DNA of 20,277 nucleotides. Source: Stentor roeselii (taxonomy: Eukaryota > Ciliophora > Heterotrichea > Heterotrichida > Stentoridae). A model generated the notes under the pieces. The model saw only the letters and a list, made by a program, of their open reading frames with translations, had not been told where the DNA came from and did no database searches. Below, in pieces: positions 8,801-15,529 of the stretch (position 1 is the stretch's first letter; the number at the start of each line of letters is the position of its first letter). The DNA is taken from NCBI GenBank assembly GCA_006503475.1, contig RSEH01000426.1, positions 1-20,277 of the forward strand. The letters run 5' to 3'. A program made the position numbers and the translations under genes.

Positions 8801-8868
8801 GGATATGTTCTTCTTGTCATAACCGTAGAATGGTCAAAGCTCATGATTTTCATAATAATTCTAAGTAA
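5836..8868 (+). CDS. Large coiled-coil protein with C-terminal cluster of CxxC pairs
   Basis: A 1010-residue protein in three parts. Residues 1-190 are a mixed, probably helical globular domain. Residues about 195-485, and again about 660-735, are strongly charged Lys/Glu heptad-like sequence typical of long coiled coils. Between them (about 566-645) is a lysine/serine repeat built on a motif like EEKIPKISSK. Residues 854-994 hold nine CxxC pairs (CLQC, CQNC, CLKC, CFCC, CESC, CNFC, CGKC, CFIC, CSSC), which should bind several zinc ions as ribbon- or RING-like knuckles. The N-terminal part recalls otubain-type OTU domains (an LEHLI helix, and a later 'HQNSLVSLYLLAEKSGFIVLFP'-like segment), but no catalytic Cys is visible, so this link is tentative. 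A scaffold role is plausible. Only 12 bases separate it from the next ATG. Confidence 0.8.
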   Translation: MAISPIKSIGELPYLSFKQVFKSFREIGKNQNFINIFITCLEHLIIYTRGAGLKEFIETVFSMISSEQLESIKELFSDVFEDLEDLMNKKQMKILTSMIYDCNFINFLVNFSEMIEVPVVKSSSDESFNEFFYFSEKMRINFVILTIKWKETKLLHQNSLVSLYLLAEKSGFIVLFPVKYQNLYLKSNEEQEEKIVKDEDMRKINNISNNVKQNTRSLSEASHKLRNFSSDNKDDVENRMRLRAKALKQKREQKRQDEIIKKQEQEKIAELEKAENLEKLQQFEMRESEKSREKARLEEENKMLREWKKSEDEKNLKKQEKIWNDLENNQFSEDENLIQAIENIHKSEEEKILEEKKNLELQKQELENLMNEKNKISEDLKIAEAKMIEEEQKLLQEKNFHEKRKIEVEKNIANERLQLMVKKQEEEKWISDERHKLEVFKIHEERKLQDELRKIESRRLAEDRKIAEEKRFVAESRLKEMKIMMNEFKRGSKTPQLVMSSETESNSFKIDSNKSKKPEDSSETQKKIQEIIDSLGNSEKNKRNFTFTELSTLKSDEILINTLRKEKIPKISSKEEKIPKISSKEEKIPKDEKISKFRPRNERIFKIPLKEEKISEIPSKDEKISKSFSKEEEKKEITDTKQEIFMKNYLKFKQKSKLGQQTPTEEKKESWLDEQKRLIEVKKIEVEKLLESTKKIEFRRNSDRRKTEEKSILEESRKILENKKNQRAGRFTSFDNSIQDLSPIDKKCKGPQSVLGGGIFDEIFSKSMSHSSDKFEDDLEEIRELSSNLKDLNLTNSNFSSPCSIIKLEPVQMSESNPTPKDPPETPTLPKSIHSDLKSEGTCDKKSICGGLFCLQCSKDLKKSSLFLKCQNCCPSFFKALPHQSSKVIYPSKKQTCLKCSQNFSKGEEIWCFCCFLQLKIFNKPFTTCESCQKPGSLQWVDANFGENLEICNFCGEKRIQSALLEICGKCEEIVCFICLRKNPFVASGICSSCHNRRMVKAHDFHNNSK
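7531..7590 (+). repeat. Perfect 30-base tandem duplication inside the coiled-coil gene
   Basis: Bases 7531-7560 and 7561-7590 are identical and in frame, encoding two copies of a ten-residue Lys/Ser unit (EKIPKISSKE register). Degenerate copies continue to about 7730. Perfect identity indicates recent slippage or duplication. Confidence 0.95.
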
Positions 8869-8880
8869 TTGTGCATAAAC

Positions 8881-10767
8881 ATGAAAGATTTTAAGTACTT
8901 GTCTTCCTTGCCTTATACTAAAAAAGAACCTGAAGACAGACATATTGGATCTAGGACGTTGAGAAGATCCCTCGACTTACCAAACACTTTGAAATTCCAA
9001 AGAAACATGAAAACTGCTGAACTAAATCACGAAGGCAACTCATTAGCATTTCCTTTCTTCCGTCCAAGAAGTCCAGTGACGAGTCTCGCAAAGTCTTTAC
9101 AAATATCAAAGCTTTCAAACACCCTGAACAACATTTCAAGTGACTCTCCAACAAACAAGCCAAACAACCGAGTTCATTCAGTTCTTCAAAGTTCCCAGTT
9201 CATGGACCTGGTGAACCCTCACACTCCTTTCAAAGGAAGTTTTTTAGTGATAAAGAAAAGTGAATTCAGTGGAACAGCTAAAAAGAAACGTTTTTATCAT
9301 TCGATAAATGTTGGACACAAGATAAGAATGAGTAAAACTGTAAAGATAGAAAGTATTTCAATCAGAGATATTAGGGATAAAAAGTGGATTTCAAAGAAAA
9401 TTAACTCAATTTTACATGATTTTCACTCGATTCTTAACAAAAGTAATGGAATTAAAATAGTGAAAAATATTGACTTTACACCACTTTTTAGGTATCATGT
9501 TGGGAAAGGGAATAATTCTAAGTTGATTAAAGACCTGATGTCGAAAAGACCTGGATGGCAAAGAACTAAATCAGAGGATTTCAATCAAGTTCATTTTATT
9601 TGGACTGAATGGTTGGAACCTTCAATAATTTCTCAACTTCCTTCGATAAATACTCAGCATTTTAGACAAAATGATGGAAAACATCTGAGAAGTTATCAGT
9701 ATAAACAAAGTAACTTTAAAAGGTTTCTTGTTGATATCTCGCCTCTTGGGTTTCATCGGATTGCTTCTTCGGAAGAATATCAACAACTTCAGGAGACTTT
9801 GGTTTACTCTCAGGATGTCAGGGTTTATAGCAAATTAAAAGGAAATCATCATCTTTCGAATAAAAAGGAACTTTTTTATAATTTGGAAAAATATTGCCTT
9901 GCACAGGGAATTCAAGTTTTTGATTATGTTCCTCTCACTTTTCACATAACTTCTCCAAGCGACCCTAAGTTAAAATCAGCAGAAAAGTCCTTCAACGCGT
10001 ACCCAAACAGCCTATGGATCCTAAAGCCTGGAGAAGACACAAACCGAGGTTCAGGTATCGTGATATGCAACTCATGGGATCAAATAAAAAGAGAACTAGT
10101 TAAAGGAAGCCACACATTTATCCTTCAAAAATACATCGAAAACCCCTTCTTAATCCATCGACGAAAATTCGACATAAGACTTTACTGTCTAATCACTTGT
10201 TTCAACGGCGTGATTCAAGGATACTACTACAACGAAGGGTACTTAAGAACTTCCTCAAAGTTCTTTTCTTTAAATTTAACCGACAAGTTCATCCACCTCA
10301 CAAACGACGCGATTCAAAAAAGAAGTGAAGACTACGGAAAATTCGAAAATGGCAACAAAATGTCTTACAATGAATTCCAGAAGTACCTTGAAAATCACAC
10401 AACTTTAAAAGCTTTCGACTTCAACAATAATCTTCTTCCGAAAATCAAAGAAATTGTGGGACTTACAATAAAAAGCACAGCTGATGGACTTCTAGAGGAT
10501 AAGAAAAATTTCACATTTGAAGTCTTCGGATACGATTTTTTAGTTGATGCTGATTTCCGACCTTGGCTTTTAGAAGTGAACACGAATCCTTGTTTAGAAA
10601 TTTCTTCTTCACATTTAGCTCGGATCATCCCTGCAATGCTTGAAAACGTTTTTCAAGTGACTTTAGACTCGATTTTTCAATGTTCATCACGACAAGAGTT
10701 ATTTTTAACTGAAAACCGATTCGAGTTGATTTTCAGTTCAGAGAGTTCGAGTCTATCTCATTGTTGA
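8881..10767 (+). CDS. Tubulin-tyrosine ligase-like (TTLL) enzyme
   Basis: A 628-residue protein from ATG 8881, ending in TGA followed at once by TAG. The C-terminal half is a TTL domain of the ATP-grasp fold, which attaches amino acids (Tyr, Glu or Gly) to tubulin or related proteins. Motifs: WILKPGEDTNRGSGI (379-393, ATP-binding), QKYIENP (416-422), RKFDIR (428-433), FIHLTN (470-475), FGYDFLVD (549-556) and WLLEVNTNP (562-570, Mg-binding Glu565 and Asn567). All look intact. The first 250 or so residues are basic, Ser-rich and probably disordered. The next part is a family-specific lead-in containing IPLTFH-like 'VPLTFHI'. I cannot tell from motifs alone whether it is a glutamylase or a glycylase. 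Ciliates have many TTLLs acting on cilia and cortical microtubules. Confidence 0.92.
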   Translation: MKDFKYLSSLPYTKKEPEDRHIGSRTLRRSLDLPNTLKFQRNMKTAELNHEGNSLAFPFFRPRSPVTSLAKSLQISKLSNTLNNISSDSPTNKPNNRVHSVLQSSQFMDLVNPHTPFKGSFLVIKKSEFSGTAKKKRFYHSINVGHKIRMSKTVKIESISIRDIRDKKWISKKINSILHDFHSILNKSNGIKIVKNIDFTPLFRYHVGKGNNSKLIKDLMSKRPGWQRTKSEDFNQVHFIWTEWLEPSIISQLPSINTQHFRQNDGKHLRSYQYKQSNFKRFLVDISPLGFHRIASSEEYQQLQETLVYSQDVRVYSKLKGNHHLSNKKELFYNLEKYCLAQGIQVFDYVPLTFHITSPSDPKLKSAEKSFNAYPNSLWILKPGEDTNRGSGIVICNSWDQIKRELVKGSHTFILQKYIENPFLIHRRKFDIRLYCLITCFNGVIQGYYYNEGYLRTSSKFFSLNLTDKFIHLTNDAIQKRSEDYGKFENGNKMSYNEFQKYLENHTTLKAFDFNNNLLPKIKEIVGLTIKSTADGLLEDKKNFTFEVFGYDFLVDADFRPWLLEVNTNPCLEISSSHLARIIPAMLENVFQVTLDSIFQCSSRQELFLTENRFELIFSSESSSLSHC

Positions 10768-10789
10768 TAGTAATTATTTTTATTTTAAT

Positions 10790-11611
10790 TTAAAGAATGC
10801 TGATGTTTTGGTCACAAAAGTTATCAAGGATCTTCTCGCAGTGACTTGAAACATTTGCGTCGGAGTAGCTTTGGAAGAACTTTTTGGTATCATGAAAAAA
10901 ACTATGAGAAACTGAAGGAGTCACGAGACTTCCTCCAAATGATGGACTGAATAACTCATTTGAGTCTCCTTGAAAGGCAAATGAAGGAAATTCTGATGGT
11001 ATCGGACTCATCCCTTGATCAAAAGGAATACTTTGAATCAACGCTGAACTTGAAGGACTCAAATAATTACTCAAAGAAACACTTTCCAAATTAGGAAATT
11101 TCGAAAAGTTACTGAATTGACTCGTGAGTTGACTTCTTAAAACCTCAGGTTTTTTTTGTTCTTTTCGTGAATTTAAAGTCCTATATCGATTTTTTACTTG
11201 ATTTTCGTTACGATTTTTTAGCTTTTTAGCGACTTTCGCCCAAGACTTGAACTTTTCATAGTAAAAAAGAAGCAAATCGTCTTCTTTTTTAGTGAAAGGT
11301 TTTTTTTTAAGATCTGGGTCGATGAAGTTCTTCCATCTTTCTCTGCATTGTTTTTGGTTTCGGATGAGGATGCCGTTGTGATAGGCCGTGTTTATTTCTC
11401 GAGCTATGAGAGTCCATTTTTGATTCCGCATTCCGAGATCTAGAAGAAGAGAGTCTTCTTCTTTTGACCAAGGGTTTGATTTGTGGGCTTCTAGTTCTTG
11501 CTTTTTTAGAGGCGTGAAAACTGGGATGAAAGATTTTCGGTCTTTTGAAAGTTTGCAAGGGACTAGAGTTATTAAGGGCGTCAGTGGTTTTGGCTGGTAT
11601 TTTTGAGACAT
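10790..11611 (-). CDS. Two-repeat Myb (R2R3-type) DNA-binding protein
   Basis: A 273-residue protein with two consecutive Myb repeats near the N-terminus. Repeat one (about 46-97) has the three spaced aromatic residues Trp48, Trp66 and Trp93 and the recognition segment RNQKQCRERWKN. Repeat two (about 104-147) has Phe106, Trp124 and Tyr143, with ENQVKNRYRTL as its recognition helix. This spacing is typical of R2R3 Myb factors that bind DNA in the nucleus and regulate transcription. The rest (about 150-273) is Ser/Pro/Phe-rich with no domain, as expected for an activation or regulatory tail. It converges on the TTLL gene: the two stop codons are only 22 bases apart, so their 3' UTRs must be very short or overlap. 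Its upstream region holds the 10-base tandem repeat. Confidence 0.92.
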   Translation of the reverse strand: MSQKYQPKPLTPLITLVPCKLSKDRKSFIPVFTPLKKQELEAHKSNPWSKEEDSLLLDLGMRNQKWTLIAREINTAYHNGILIRNQKQCRERWKNFIDPDLKKKPFTKKEDDLLLFYYEKFKSWAKVAKKLKNRNENQVKNRYRTLNSRKEQKKPEVLRSQLTSQFSNFSKFPNLESVSLSNYLSPSSSALIQSIPFDQGMSPIPSEFPSFAFQGDSNELFSPSFGGSLVTPSVSHSFFHDTKKFFQSYSDANVSSHCEKILDNFCDQNISIL

Positions 11612-11648
11612 TTATTGTGGATGGTGAAGATATTGTAAAGAGATTAGC

Positions 11649-11718
11649 GATGAATTTAGATGAGTTTAGATGGATTTAGATGAATTTAGATGAATTTAGA
11701 TGAATTTAGATGATATAG
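11649..11718. repeat. 10-base tandem repeat upstream of the Myb gene
   Basis: Six head-to-tail copies of TGAATTTAGA (11651-11710). Copies two and three each have one changed base, and a decayed seventh follows. The period is 10 bases, close to one DNA turn. It begins 38 bases upstream of the Myb start, on the promoter side. Because 10 is not a multiple of three and the unit gives stops, it is noncoding. Confidence 0.95.
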
Positions 11719-11825
11719 ATTTATTGGAATGGGTTAGTAAGGAAAAGAAAGATTTTGATGTTAATGGTGGGATTAGGGTTGATCAGGCGCTGAAGGTTTT
11801 AATGGGTTTAAAGAGTTTTACTTAG
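11700..11825 (+). CDS. Possible small ORF divergent from the Myb gene
   Basis: A 41-codon frame from ATG 11700, inside the last repeat unit, to TAG 11823. The peptide (MNLDDIDLLEWVSKEKKDFD...) has a normal-looking composition, with an acidic start and alternating charged and hydrophobic residues. A TAG lies directly before the ATG. I recognise nothing in it. It may be a genuine microprotein, the first exon of a gene with an unseen intron, or chance. Confidence 0.25.
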   Translation: MNLDDIDLLEWVSKEKKDFDVNGGIRVDQALKVLMGLKSFT

Positions 11826-12125
11826 TTACTTCTTGCTTTTATTTCACTGATTGAATTAAAATTATATGCGTATTTTTTTCATTATTCAGCCTGAAATTTT
11901 ACACTTACAAAATTCCATCTACCTCAACTTTGGTCCATAGAGAAGACAGCACAAACAACACAAAAAAGACATCTTGAGATTTGGGCTGAATTAAAATTAT
12001 CCAAATGAGATATAATCAAATCAGTCGGAATCGATTCAGATCTGGTTCTCTTAAATTATGAACAAGAGAATTGAAGAGTTTTCAACTCTAAGTGGTATGC
12101 TGCATATGGCCTAGCTTATTATAAT
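11826..12125. other. Intergenic region at the border between gene-dense and repeat-rich DNA
   Basis: About 300 bases without a convincing frame or RNA gene. It contains a 14-base direct repeat (TGAATTAAAATTAT at 11852-11865 and 11987-12000) and a short hairpin AGAGTT-TTC-AACTCT (12075-12089). Similarity to the NTPase-nuclease family begins at about 12126. Confidence 0.5.
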
Positions 12126-12179
12126 ACTCTACTATTTAATCTCATAAAACCTAATTATTCTAACTATTGATCTAATTAC

Positions 12180-14276
12180 TTAACTGTAAAAGTAGCTGAT
12201 AGCAAATTTCTTCAAATCTTCGAATATGTTTTTTATAATCAGAACTTCTTTTCCTTTAACATCTTCAATTTTTTGAACTGATTCTCTTTTTTTAACAAAC
12301 CAATCAATTGCTCTAATCAAGTTATCTCTTGTAAACTTGAGTTCAGCTATTGAAATACTCCATTTTGAATCTTTTGAAATATTTGAAACTTTTGAATCTT
12401 TTGAAATATTTGAAACTTTTGAATCTTTCAATTCTTGATTCATTTCGAAATAAACTACCCTAATAACAATAGTTGTAAATTGGTTATTTTTATTGATAAT
12501 ATAATCTGCATATTTTTCAAAAATTTGATTCAAGCCTTTATTTATGTCGAAGCCCTTGTTGTCGCTACCTTTTTTTTTAACTTTAATGATATAAATAGTA
12601 TCCTTACTGTTATCAGGCTGTATTAACAAATCAATTCTATTGCTATCTGAGGTTTTGTGTTCCAATTCCGCAGAAAAACCTTTTGTTCTAACACTAAAAT
12701 AAAGCATAACTTGAAAATAAAACTCTGGATAATTCTTTTCTTTAGAGTATTTTAGAAATTTTTCTTGAAAAATTTCAATCAAGGTTTTTGGATTTTCAAA
12801 TTCATCTTGATTGATAGTTACATTAAAGAGTCTGAATTCTTTTTCGTTTAACCAAGCACCAACAAAACGCTTATAGAAATCATATCTTACCTCATTATTT
12901 GGAATGCGGAATACATTTTCCCTATCAGTAGAAGTCAAATACCCTGAATCAAGCATGAGCGTCAATAGTGTATTTTCAAAAAAATGAAGCTTATTAAGTT
13001 CTATTCTTTCAGTAGGTATGAAATACACTTCTCCTGATTTGATTAAAGTTTCTATTTTACATTCCTTATCTTTTGTTTCTTCTTTATTTTTTCTATATTC
13101 TTGAAGCGCTTTTATCAGAATTTCTGGATTACCAGTATTCAACCAATATTTCTGATAAGGTGATGGACAATTGTCAACTATATGATATAAACAATTCATC
13201 ACTGACCAAGGATTATAAATCATCGTATTTTTTATTTTATAACCGTTATACATTCGAGCCATTCGTTCTTTTATAGTATCTTCACTATCAGCAATATTTT
13301 TCGAGGTTTTCTTCACTTTACTTATCAATTCGTAAACTTCCAGTTCAGTGAACCCATAATGTTGATTATAGGATCCTTGTATAACTGAATCGTGAAAGAG
13401 ATTATTGAGTCCAGAAAAAAGATCTTCTTTCGCGATTCGAGTTACTCCAGTGAAAATTGAGAGTTGAACGAGTGAAGAATCGTCTTTAATAAATGAAAAG
13501 AATAATTGATATAAGTTAATTGCATAGTCATATAAATCAGGTCTCACTGTTTTGATTTTGACTAATAATTTGTCGTATTCATCTACAAGTATGATCGGTT
13601 TTCTATTGTGATGTTGGTTTAAAGATTCTACGAGATAAATTAGATGATCAACAATATTTTTTCTAAGGATAAGTTCCTTATCTTCACACAGATACATATT
13701 AAATATTTTTTTATGGCTAGGTTCCTGTACTTTCGGTGAATCCTTCAAGTATCCATGAGACATGATTGCCTTTCTGAGTGCTTGTATAAATCTAAATTTA
13801 ATTCCGTCTTCAGACATCTCATCAATACCACCAAAAGTAATAGGAATCACGGGTATAGTTCCTTGTAAATCGAGTATTTTAATCTCTTTTTTCTCTTTTG
13901 TAATTGGATTTTCGGATAATGTTTCAGAGCGGATAAGCATTTTAGAAAATTTTTTCTTTTTTTCTTCATCATTGACGATATTTCCTTCTGATGTAAATTT
14001 TGGTTGGAAAAAACTCTCTATCATTTTTAAATTGAGCGATTTACCCCACCTCCTTGGCCTTGTAATGAGCACAGTTCTTCTCTTTATTATATCTTTTATT
14101 AGCATTGATTTATCTACTACAAGCATGCTTCCATCTAGAATATCATTAAAGTCCTCAAACTCGGGTACAATATTTAAAGACTTGTTTGGATTAGAATCAT
14201 TAGCTGGAAGTGTCTTTCTGATGGCGTTGACAGAGGAAATCGCTTTCCTAGCATTCTTAGTAAGCCAATTAATCAT
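12180..14276 (-). CDS. AAA-ATPase-like NTPase with PD-(D/E)XK nuclease-like domain, copy 1 (active-site Glu replaced)
   Basis: 698 residues. The N-terminal two-thirds match the AAA-ATPase-like family: Walker A RPRRWGKS (73-80, Lys79), Walker B VDEYD (231-235), a sensor-like FTGVTRI segment, and the YNPWSVMN motif typical of the family. The C-terminal part matches the PD-(D/E)XK nuclease-like domain (PDDEXK_9/DUF1703 type) that usually follows it: Asp549 in RIDLLI and Lys567. The Glu of the ExK motif (565) is Lys (codon AAA at 12582-12584), so nuclease activity is probably lost while the frame stays open. Two perfect KDSKVSNIS repeats follow (about 620-637). Proteins of this family have no established function, and it occurs in bacteria and some eukaryotes, often in many copies. 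An in-frame stop lies just upstream of the ATG, so the start is firm. Confidence 0.85.
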   Translation of the reverse strand: MINWLTKNARKAISSVNAIRKTLPANDSNPNKSLNIVPEFEDFNDILDGSMLVVDKSMLIKDIIKRRTVLITRPRRWGKSLNLKMIESFFQPKFTSEGNIVNDEEKKKKFSKMLIRSETLSENPITKEKKEIKILDLQGTIPVIPITFGGIDEMSEDGIKFRFIQALRKAIMSHGYLKDSPKVQEPSHKKIFNMYLCEDKELILRKNIVDHLIYLVESLNQHHNRKPIILVDEYDKLLVKIKTVRPDLYDYAINLYQLFFSFIKDDSSLVQLSIFTGVTRIAKEDLFSGLNNLFHDSVIQGSYNQHYGFTELEVYELISKVKKTSKNIADSEDTIKERMARMYNGYKIKNTMIYNPWSVMNCLYHIVDNCPSPYQKYWLNTGNPEILIKALQEYRKNKEETKDKECKIETLIKSGEVYFIPTERIELNKLHFFENTLLTLMLDSGYLTSTDRENVFRIPNNEVRYDFYKRFVGAWLNEKEFRLFNVTINQDEFENPKTLIEIFQEKFLKYSKEKNYPEFYFQVMLYFSVRTKGFSAELEHKTSDSNRIDLLIQPDNSKDTIYIIKVKKKGSDNKGFDINKGLNQIFEKYADYIINKNNQFTTIVIRVVYFEMNQELKDSKVSNISKDSKVSNISKDSKWSISIAELKFTRDNLIRAIDWFVKKRESVQKIEDVKGKEVLIIKNIFEDLKKFAISYFYS
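12367..12420 (-). repeat. 27-base tandem duplication in copy 1
   Basis: 12367-12393 and 12394-12420 are identical and in frame, each encoding the nine-residue unit KDSKVSNIS near the C-terminus. Copy 2 has an imperfect version of different structure at the same place. Confidence 0.95.
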
Positions 14277-14661
14277 TATAAAGATGTCTGATATCGAAAA
14301 TTATATTTTTCTACCATATAAAAATATATTTAAGTATTATTAGTTTTGAGAACTCTAGCAATAGTTGAAAATTTTAGGTGGGAATTGATTCTTATTTAAT
14401 AATTTAAGTTTTTTATTGATTTAGACTTAAAAAACTTCGATTTTATTGGATTTCTTACTAAATCTATAGATGAGAATATTTGATTTAAAATTTTGTAATT
14501 CAAGAACCAGTTTAGAAAGCAAATTCTTATAAACTAAAAGAAGTTAATTCTTAACATATTTCAACACCTTAGATCAATATTTTGAAAGAGAGACTTGGAG
14601 GTTTGCATCACCCAAAAAACTTTAAATTATTTTTCATGATATTGATATGATTAATATTTCT

Positions 14662-15218
14662 GATTTAGGGATAAGCACAAAGAATATCAATAAATCGTTT
14701 AAGTTTATAATTCATGAGGTTAAATTTTATTTTAACGCTATTTCGAAAAATTCTAATATATAATTTAAGAGCCAAACACTAATAAAGTATTACTACTGTA
14801 AAAAAAGCTGATGAATAATTACATTATTGCATATAGCTCTGATAAATTAAATATAATTAAACAATTAGTCAACTATGCTTTGATTACTTTCTGCATATAA
14901 TTTAAGATGGAGCTGAGAACTAAAAGAATTTATACAGCCCTTTTAGGTCAAACTAAGGCCACTTGAGAGTCCAAAGTGGTAAACCTGCAAGATATTAGAA
15001 TTTTTTTTTAATTATTGATTTCTATATAGAATTTTTAAATCTTTATATTTTTTTAGTGTAAAATTTATCAAAACTTGGTTTATTTTTTAATCTGATCAAA
15101 TTTTCATTGCAAAAATTGAAACTACTTAGTATTATTTGCGTTTTAACAAATTACTTAGAACATCAGAGAAGAAATGCTAAAATATTAAATTCTGGTATAA
15201 TTGCATTAATTATGGTAA
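14662..15218. other. Unique spacer between inverted copies 1 and 2
   Basis: About 560 bases, very AT-rich, with no supported gene. A hairpin CCACTT...AAGTGG lies at 14959-14979. A 19-codon frame at 14907 is too short to call. The spacer separates the divergently placed 5' ends of copies 1 and 2. Confidence 0.6.
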
Positions 15219-15529
15219 GAAATATCTTGATCTAAGATGTTGAAATATGTTAAGAATTAAATCTTTTAGTTTTAAAGACTTTCCTTGCTAAACTGGTTCT
15301 TGAATTACAAAAATTTTAAAATCAAATATTCTCATCTATAGATTTAGTAGGAGATCCGACAAATCGAAGTTTTTTCAAGTCTATATCAATAAAAAACTTA
15401 AAATACTTAAGTAAGAATCAATTCTAACCTTAAGTTTTTGACTATTGCTGGATTCTCAACAACCAATAATACTTAAGTATATTTTTATACTGTAGAAAAA
15501 TATGATTTTAGATATCAGACATCTTTATA

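Larger units (their letters stand above)
12126..14661 (-). repeat. Dispersed repeat unit, copy 1 (minus strand)
   Basis: Read on the minus strand, DNA similarity to copies 2 and 3 starts at about 14661 (shared with copy 3), runs through about 385 noncoding bases, the whole coding sequence and about 54 bases past its stop, and ends at about 12126. The 5' flank has indels that are not multiples of three between copies, so it is noncoding but conserved. No terminal inverted repeat is visible. It may be a mobile element or a segmental duplication. Confidence 0.75.

Noticed and set aside
11852-12000. 14-base direct repeat TGAATTAAAATTAT flanking 121 bases as a target-site duplication
   Set aside because: The enclosed sequence shows no element features, and the repeat is low-complexity AT DNA.
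13762-14343. Long open frames antisense to the start of each NTPase-nuclease copy (13762-14343 +, 15508-15984 -, 18923-19294 -)
   Set aside because: They recur only because the sense sequence and its 5' flank are conserved. Their hydrophobic Ser/Leu/Ile-rich translation is what antisense of Lys/Asp/Glu-rich coding gives.
14907-14966. 19-codon ATG frame in the spacer between copies 1 and 2 (ends in TGA, then open again)
   Set aside because: The length is within chance. A faint resemblance to helix-turn-helix sequence is too weak to use.
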